NCBI GenBank assembly: GCA_023374025.1
Contig: SIJG01000105.1
Span: 186,001-250,000, forward strand
DNA from: Heterodera schachtii
Lineage: Eukaryota; Nematoda; Chromadorea; Rhabditida; Heteroderidae
Direction: 5' to 3'
Length of the DNA: 64,000 nt
In this document: positions 58,152 through 64,000 of the stretch, piece by piece
Layout: every line of letters starts with the position of its first letter
Position numbering within the stretch: position 1 is the first letter of the stretch
Made by a program: the position numbers and the translations under genes
Notes under the pieces: generated by a model
Database searches by the model: none
What the model was told of the DNA's origin: nothing
The model's input: the letters and a program-made list of their open reading frames with translations, nothing else

Positions 58152-59180
58152 AAATTTTTTTTTTTTGGTTTAATTACCCAAGTTTGAGTTTTGCTTTTTA
58201 TTCGACATGAAACGAACCAACGCAACAAACATCACTCCGCCTCCCGCCAAACGTTCAATGGCACCTGTGCTGGACCTGGACCCAATCACTGCCGCACTCG
58301 CAGAGCAAGAACGCCAACGCACATTGGTGTTCATCGGCCTCCCAGAAAGCAATGCCACCCGCCCATCGGAGCGTGTACAGGATGACAGGGAAGCCACCAC
58401 AAAAATATTGGATCATCTCGAAGTTGAGGCTGAACCAACCGCCATCTTTCGTGTTGGCCGGTTCGACTCTCAGCGAACTACACCACGCCCACTCAAAGTG
58501 GTCATGCCAACATCCGCGCACCAACACATTGCACTCGGAGGATGGAAGCGCGAGCGTGTTCGACTCCGTTCTCAGAAATACCTTGCCCGCCTGTTCGTCC
58601 GCCCTGCGCTCACCAAAGAACAACTCAAGGAGGAATACGAAGCGCGTGTCCGAAAACGTCAACAAGACCCAGCTCCAGTGGCACCTCCAATGCAACCCGC
58701 ACAGACAAAAGACCCGACTCCCGTCAACGAAAATGGGCCAGAACCGAAGGAGGCCAGTCAAGGACGTGGGCCAGAACCGAAGGAGGCCAGTGAAGACACT
58801 TCAGAACCATCGCAAGTTGACAAAGCAATCCAAAACGAAATTGACAAAGCTCTCCTCCAAATTCAATCCCTTCAAAAAGAACTCACCCATCTTGTCAAAA
58901 GAAAATAGTTCTGCAGACCTCCAGCTATTTCTTTAAAATTCCTCAAAAACCAAATTTTCTCCAGTTTCCCTTTGCTGGAGGTCTGACTTTTCTACTTTTC
59001 TCTTCTCCAATCCAAATTCAATTGTCGTCTATCACTTTTACCCATTTGACCTCATTTGATATTTTCCTAATGTATTCATCTTTCGTCATTTTTTATCAAC
59101 TATTTAAATCTAACGTGTAAGTGGTCACCCCTTCGTTAGATATTTTATTAATAAAGTCAAGATTCAAAGATTCAAAGATT
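58152..59180 (+). mobile_element. ORF1-only non-LTR retrotransposon (about 1.03 kb)
   Basis: The insertion is bounded by a 54-bp direct repeat. It starts with a T-rich leader, carries one intact ORF (58207-58908), and ends in a 3' tail of three tandem ATTCAAAG units, as LINE-like elements do. No reverse-transcriptase or endonuclease frame is present, so it must be mobilised in trans. In the 3' UTR, CAGACCTCCAGC (58914-58925) pairs perfectly with GCTGGAGGTCTG (58974-58985). Confidence 0.82.
58207..58908 (+). CDS. Retrotransposon ORF1-like protein, 233 residues
   Basis: Single exon, intact. The N-terminal part is short and basic. The middle resembles the RRM-type domain of LINE ORF1 proteins: RTLVFIGLPESNAT, ILDHLEVEAEPTAIFRVGRF, RPLKVVMPTSAHQ and LFVRPALTKEQLKEEYEARV. 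Two tandem 11-residue units GPEPKEASQGR/GPEPKEASED follow, then a C-terminal coiled coil (EIDKALLQIQSLQKELTHLV). ORF1 proteins bind RNA and act as chaperones in ribonucleoprotein particles. The base use is visibly GC-richer than the flanking AT-rich DNA, as expected for a recent insertion. Confidence 0.72.
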   Translation: MKRTNATNITPPPAKRSMAPVLDLDPITAALAEQERQRTLVFIGLPESNATRPSERVQDDREATTKILDHLEVEAEPTAIFRVGRFDSQRTTPRPLKVVMPTSAHQHIALGGWKRERVRLRSQKYLARLFVRPALTKEQLKEEYEARVRKRQQDPAPVAPPMQPAQTKDPTPVNENGPEPKEASQGRGPEPKEASEDTSEPSQVDKAIQNEIDKALLQIQSLQKELTHLVKRK

Positions 59181-59234
59181 CAAAATCGCCCTTTCTTAAA
59201 ATGGCTCATGCCATAAACCGAACGCCGATTGGTG
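59181..59234. repeat. Right copy of 54-bp target-site duplication
   Basis: Identical to 58098-58151. It overlaps the start codon and first 12 codons of the small gene at 59201. Confidence 0.9.
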
Positions 59235-59516
59235 CATTTGTAAGGACTGTGAAAGAGGAAAGGGTTAAAAAGATGAAAGCGAAACCCATTAGATCAGTGC
59301 ATCTTCTTCACTCCAAAAGGACTTGTCTGTGTGGATCTGATATACGATGGAAAAAACAAGGAAAATATAGAATTTGGAGATAGCATGAACATGCAACCAA
59401 ACTATGCATTTGTGACAATTATTCTAAACAAGTGCCGTAGTCTTTTGGAGATTTCCCACATTGCTCTTAGTGCCGCCTTTGTCACCCAATGCGGGCGCAA
59501 AATGCCCTTTTGCTAA
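59201..59516 (+). CDS. Small unrecognised protein, about 85 residues, two exons (tentative)
   Basis: Exon 1 59201-59239 (MAHAINRTPIGAF) ends at a good donor GTAAGG. Exon 2 starts after GATCAG at about 59298 and reads CIFFTPKGLVCVDLIYDGKN ... NYAFVTIILNKCRSLLEISH to a stop at 59516. The frame is open and the phase fits, but there is no recognisable domain and the protein is Cys-rich without clear order. The retrotransposon inserted directly upstream and duplicated exon 1, so the former promoter is now 1 kb further away. Confidence 0.3.
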
Positions 59517-62119
59517 TTGTTTAAGAGATTCATTTTTCTTCGGATTGTCTGCCATTCATCTAAAAGATGGGTTTTGTCCCTCCGAGCACACAAAGGTCGT
59601 TCTCTTAACGCCTACGGGGCGTTCCCACAAGGCGAATTGAAATCCAAAAAAAGGATTAAAGTTGAGGCCAATTTATTACAGTTTAATCTCAGTTCGTAAA
59701 TTTGGAATGCTTATTTTCCTTCTAAGTTTCGTTCATTTGATTAATTTCCATTTCTAAGAATAATCCGACGATGACTTCGACTGCCGAAAACACTGCGAAA
59801 TAATAAACACATTCATTCATTCATTTACGGCTTATTGCGGCCTCTGTTCGTCTCGGTGTATAAAATGCTGAATTCAAATTCCTCCCCCCCCCCCCCCCTC
59901 CCAATTCGCTTTTCATTTTCCCAAACAAATTCTATCTCCTCATTTTTTTCTGGTTTCGTTCTTGAATCCTAAGCCTCTTCATTTATGTCCTTAATTTTGA
60001 GTGCTAATTGTTTTGTAGGCATTTAGTCCCCCCCCCCAAACATTCGTTTTTGCCCCTCATAAGTTGTTTTTTTTTTGATTTCGAAAAATGAAATTTGGCC
60101 CTTGTTATTTCGCTTAATTGATTAATTTACATATTCTGACAACGATCATATCACCAGCAGCCGTTCGAATTCTCTCCCGAATCGCCGTCCTTTTCTTTCT
60201 GTTTCGGCACTTTTTCGACCCCCGGGGGTTCGCCGTGCGTTAATCCCAACTCATTCCGTCCAAATGATGAATGAATTGATGGACACCAACCGCAGCTCTT
60301 CTTCTTCTTCCTCATCGTCCACCATAAATAATATTTTCTGCTGCTTTTTTCCATGGGGACCTTCGCGGAATAATCCCCCGGGGAGCGATTAGAGTCCTTT
60401 AAAAGCCTTTTGAGACAAAAAACAAAAAATACCCGCATGAAACATATTCAGAGCCCAATTTGGAATTTGTGTTAGTTTTAAAAAACATTTTTGTTTTAAG
60501 ACAAAACATTGGCTAAATTTCATTGGCAAAATTCCAATTTAATTTTTAAAAAGTGTATTTATTTTTCACCATTCTTTCATTTTTCTATGTCAAATCATTG
60601 TGCGAAGATGGAGCTAAAACCTTCGGCCAATGTCTCAGCTAACTTTAGGCCCAAAGATGGCACAAATAAGCTTGGGTTTGAATTTGCCGCTCTGAACCTG
60701 TCTATCCTTTCCTTCCGTTCTTCCGTCTTTGGCTGCCCAACAATCTAATTTACGCCCGAGGGGCTCAATTTTATCTGTCGCCGGTGGTGTTCCCCTTCCC
60801 GCCCCCCCTCCGGTGCCGTTTCTCTTCTTCTCTCACCCCTCGCTCCATTTCTTCTCAATCATTATCTGAGTTCGTCTCAACTTCCTTGCCAAGAAAAATT
60901 GGCAGTTGAAAAGGCAATGGAACAATTTCAAATTATAATTCTTTCCAAAAAATCCCTAAAATAGTGGCGGGTGGGGACAGATTTTGGCTGTATTATCTGT
61001 CAAATTAGCCAATTCGAAGCATGTTTTTGACACTTTTCGAGTGTCTTTTCCAGTCGATCATTATTGTGTCAATTCACCCCTCCCCGTGTTACATTTTCAG
61101 TTTGGCCGTGGGCGGACTGGGGAAGGAATGGACCCAATCCGATTTGAGTGTTGGGTGAACCAATCCGATGGGGGGGGGGGTCCCTTCCCAATTCCCCCCG
61201 CCCCCTCCCCCTCTCTCTTTTTGCCCGTCCTTTTCTCTCTTTTCGTTTGTTGTGGCATTTCATTTGACGATGACAACGACAACGACATGTTCTATAATTA
61301 ATGCCCTCTTCTGTCTCTGCACATTTTTCCACGTCTTTGGCATTGTCTGAATTTAAATTGGCAAATGGACGTCGTCCTCCGGGGAAAGCTTCTGACTTTA
61401 GCAACAATTATCGACAAAATGAACGGAAAAGCCAAAAAAGTTGGGAATTAATCAAACGTAAATTAAGCCCAATTCGCGACCTTATTAATTCAATTGATAA
61501 TCCTTTGGTGCTTATTTTTTAATCCCTCGATTAACCCCCCCCCCCCCCCCCTCCCTCTTAATTACCATTATTAATGAACGAATTTTGCCATTGCCAAAGG
61601 CCGAAAGCCCCGCCCAACAATTAATCCATTCTCTCAAAAGCAACATGTTTGATAAATGCCATTGAAAGTCTCTTCTGCCGTTGTTTTCCTGTGCCGCCCC
61701 CGGCCATTTTCTTTTTTTCGCTTCCCTCGCAGCGCAATTAGCAATTAATTGGTCAATTAATTCGTTTCTTTCGTCGCCGGTCTTTGACCAACGCTTTCTA
61801 AAAATACACAAATTCACGTCCAAAGTGTCCGTTTCAGGCCAAATTCGAAACCCACGTTCAGTTTGCCAAAGTTGATTAATATGTTTTAGTTTGTTTTTAG
61901 GTTTTGTTTTGCTTTTTTGGGCTAATTAATTATTTAATTAATATTAACTAACTAACTAATTAATTTTTTTTTTTATCATTTTGCCTTTCGTTCTTGCACT
62001 TTTTCTTTTCGATTTCCAAAGATCATCTTCTTTCTCTCCCCTTAATTATCTCTTCCGGTGTCGTTTTTGTCATTTAAATACCAATCAAATTCAAAATAAG
62101 TTTTCAATTATTTGTGCCG
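59517..62119. other. Intergenic region upstream of the receptor gene
   Basis: 2.6 kb, AT-rich with C runs (59884-59898, 60029-60037, 61536-61552) and a G run (61169-61178). Short frames show no domain. No exon is seen. Confidence 0.55.
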
Positions 62120-63945
62120 ATGACCTTCTTCAAGGAGGTGGACTATTTGTCGTTACGTCTCGACGACCCGGTGCCCGCGTTGGCCGATTATCTGCCCAAT
62201 TCCATCATTTACACCATTAATTATTCGTTGGTAAAATTTGTCTGAAAAGATTTTAGTAATGGCATAATTTGTTTGTCATTTTAAGGCCCTTCCGCCCAAT
62301 TTGGTGCTGCTTTACATGGGCCTGAGGCCAAGTCTGATCACTTCCCGAGTCAAATTCCCCACTTTGGGAATGACTTGTGCCAATCTGTTCGGATTGTTCG
62401 GCTTTCTTCTTCTCAACATTGTCTATTTATGCACAGTCTTTTCCGACGTCAGTGAGCGGAGAATTGCACAAAATCGTGGCCAAATGCAATTGGCCAATTA
62501 ATACCTAATTAGTTTAAACCTCAGTTCACCTTCAGGTCAGACTGTCCTTGTTCATGTGCAGTTTGTTGCGCACCGTTTTCTACAACACCACTTACGTCTG
62601 TCCTTCCTTTTTCTCTTTCTTTTCCTTGTTATTTTTGCGTCTCTGTTTACCCTGCCCCTCTCCTTTTTAGGTGTGCTATTTCCTCTTCCCCGTCCTTGCC
62701 GTTGACCAATACCTTTACGTGTGCCAAAACGTCGAGTTGAGCATTCGCTCTCTGAAGGCGGTGATTGGCGTGTGCTTTGCCATTCCGGCAAGTGCCAAAA
62801 TTTGTGAAATATTTCATTCATTTTACAGATGATTGTGGCCGTTTACGATTTGTGGCTGCAGAAAGTCATTCTCAACGACTTTATGTTCGCTTATATTCGC
62901 ATGAGTCCCTACACAAATGCGGTAGTCGGGGGGGGGGGGGGGGGCTATAGCCCCCTCAGATCCCTCTCTCTCTCACATCTGTTCCATTCTCTCCAACACC
63001 TCTCTCTTCTCCTTTCCCTTCCCATATTTCTTTTTTTCTCCCTCACTCTCTTTCCTACTCTCCTCCTCTTTTCTCTCCCTCCCTTCTCCTCTCTCTTTTC
63101 TCTCCCACCTCTCTCTTCTCCTTTCCTTCCCACAGCTCTTTTCTCTCCCCTTCTTCTCTCCCTCCCTTCTCCTCTCTCTTTTCTCTCCCACCTCTCTCTT
63201 CTCCTTTCCCTTCCCACAGCTCTTTTTCTCTCCCCTTCTCTCTCCCTCCCTGCCTTCTCCTCTCTCTTTCCTCTCTCTTCTCCTTTCCCTTCCCACAGCT
63301 CTTTTTATCTCCCCTTCTCCCTCAATGCCTTCTCCTCTCTCTTTCCTCTCCCACCTCTCTCTTCTCCTTTCCCTTCCCACAGCTCTTTTTATCTCCCCTT
63401 CTCCCTCAATGCCTTCTCCTCTCTCTTTCCTCTCCCACCTCTCTCTTCTCCTTTCCCTTCCCACAGCTCTTTTTATCTCCCCTTCTCTCTCCCTCCCTGC
63501 CTTCTCCTCTCTCTTCTCCTTTCCCTTCCCACAGCTCTTTCTCTTTTTCTCTCCCCTTCTCTCTCCCTCCCTGCGTTCTCCTCTCTCTTTCCTCTCCCAC
63601 CTCTCTCTTCTCCTTTCCTTCCCATATTTCTTTTTTTCTCCCTCCCTCTCTTTCCTACTCTCCTTCCTCTTTTGCTTATTTCCTCCTTTCATCGTTAAGT
63701 TTTTCTTCTTCGTTTTGGCCCCCTCCTTTTTCGCCTTCTCCTTCATCTGCAATTTGCTCGTTCTCTTCTCCATCGTCCGTCGTCAGTCCAAAACTGCCCG
63801 TAAACAAGTCGGCCGTTCGCTGAACCCGCGTCAGCTGCAGCAGCACAAAGGCATCGTTTACACGTACGGCTGGCAAATAACGGCACTTTTCTTCCCTTTT
63901 AGGCATTTTGAAACTTTTAAATGGCCTGGGAGTTTAAATTTTTAG
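62120..63945 (+). CDS. Serpentine (7TM-type) receptor, probably truncated
   Basis: Exons 62120-62230, 62286-62447, 62536-62595, 62671-62787, 62829-62921, 63700-63863, 63903-63945; 750 nt, 249 residues, phases consistent. Membrane segments: SIIYTINYSLALPPNLVLLY; MTCANLFGLFGFL...IVYLCTVF; VCYFLFPVLAVDQYLYVC; AVIGVCFAIPMIVAVYDL; FFFFVLAPSFFAFSFICNLL followed by the basic loop VRRQSKTARKQVGRS. DQY stands where GPCRs have DRY after the third helix, typical of nematode chemoreceptor families. Intron 4 starts GCAAGT (GC-AG). The last, 39-nt intron is in frame; if retained it adds YGWQITALFFPFR, the start of a sixth helix. A stop at 63945 and AATAAA at 63979 follow, so helix 7 is absent unless exons lie beyond the window. 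Odorant-type chemoreception is inference. Confidence 0.68.
63000..63672. repeat. CT-rich minisatellite with repeated acceptor-like motif, in receptor intron 5
   Basis: Fills most of the 778-bp intron 62922-63699. The unit of about 80-90 bp consists of CTCTCTCTTTCCTCTCCCAC, CTTTCCCTTCCCACAG and CTTTTTATCTCCCC parts. CCTTCCCACAG occurs six times (CACAG at 63131, 63215, 63294, 63378, 63462, 63530). Long open frames on both strands here are artefacts. Confidence 0.88.
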
Positions 63946-64000
63946 TCAATAACAATTCGTATAATAACATATTTTGCAAAATAAAGCCTACTAAGTCTTT

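Noticed and set aside
58255..58761. 168-codon minus-strand frame opposite the retrotransposon ORF
   Set aside because: Shadow of ORF1; the plus frame has the RRM-like and coiled-coil features and fits the element's orientation given by the 3' tail.
62829..63773. Open frames of 266-289 codons on both strands at the receptor gene
   Set aside because: They run through the CT minisatellite in intron 5; the receptor's real exons flank it with matching phase.
1..64000. CRISPR arrays, bacterial operons or phage genes
   Set aside because: None seen. Repeats are minisatellites or inverted-repeat elements, and all recognisable genes are spliced eukaryotic genes.

Overview
The window is nuclear DNA of a nematode. 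Genes are cut into many short exons by introns of about 35-700 bp. Reading frames stay open across the splice sites and phases agree from exon to exon. Several products are nematode-typed: a transthyretin-like secreted protein, a serpentine receptor and small secreted proteins. Three introns appear to begin with GC instead of GT. Together with the very many long C/G homopolymer runs, this is compatible with a plant-parasitic cyst nematode (Globodera/Heterodera group), but that is an inference from memory of those genomes and not something the sequence proves.

Layout. 0.55-3.45 kb (-): SH2D4-like adaptor, 12 exons. 7.9-12.8 kb (+): myosin phosphatase targeting subunit (mel-11/PPP1R12), 16 exons, convergent with 13.25-16.63 kb (-) COG6. 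Upstream of COG6 on the same strand lies an LRRFIP-like coiled-coil protein (17.1-19.0 kb). 20.7-22.0 kb (+): transthyretin-like protein with a long C-terminal extension. 22.8-23.2 kb (+): small secreted protein. 23.2-27.7 kb: no gene seen. 27.7-30.2 kb (+): C2H2 zinc-finger protein. 30.2-35.7 kb: mostly simple sequence, a tRNA-like Pol III unit and a large CT tract. 35.7-36.9 kb (+): Ala/Pro/Glu-rich repeat protein. 38.0-39.8 kb (-): GMP reductase. 40.6-42.2 kb (+): MED19. 43.4-44.4 kb (+): unrecognised 217-residue protein. 44.6-48.0 kb (-): BRAP. 48.9-49.2 kb (+): UQCRH/QCR6. 50.9-52.8 kb (+): secreted coiled-coil protein with a Dickkopf-like cysteine pattern. 53.4-54.0 kb (+): secreted Gln-rich protein. 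54.1-55.5 kb (-): mS38-like mitochondrial ribosomal protein, 214 bp behind an acetyl-CoA acetyltransferase (55.7-57.4 kb, -), a possible operon. 58.1-59.2 kb: an ORF1-only non-LTR retrotransposon flanked by a 54-bp target duplication. 62.1-63.95 kb (+): serpentine receptor, apparently lacking its last helix.

The genes are mostly unrelated housekeeping and signalling genes; apart from the two same-strand pairs there is no pathway clustering. The structurally most striking layer is non-coding: at least eight fold-back or terminal-inverted-repeat elements, mostly inside introns. One TAGGG-ended family makes 8-bp target duplications, and one of its copies sits exactly on a splice acceptor. A CT minisatellite in the receptor gene carries six copies of an acceptor-like motif.
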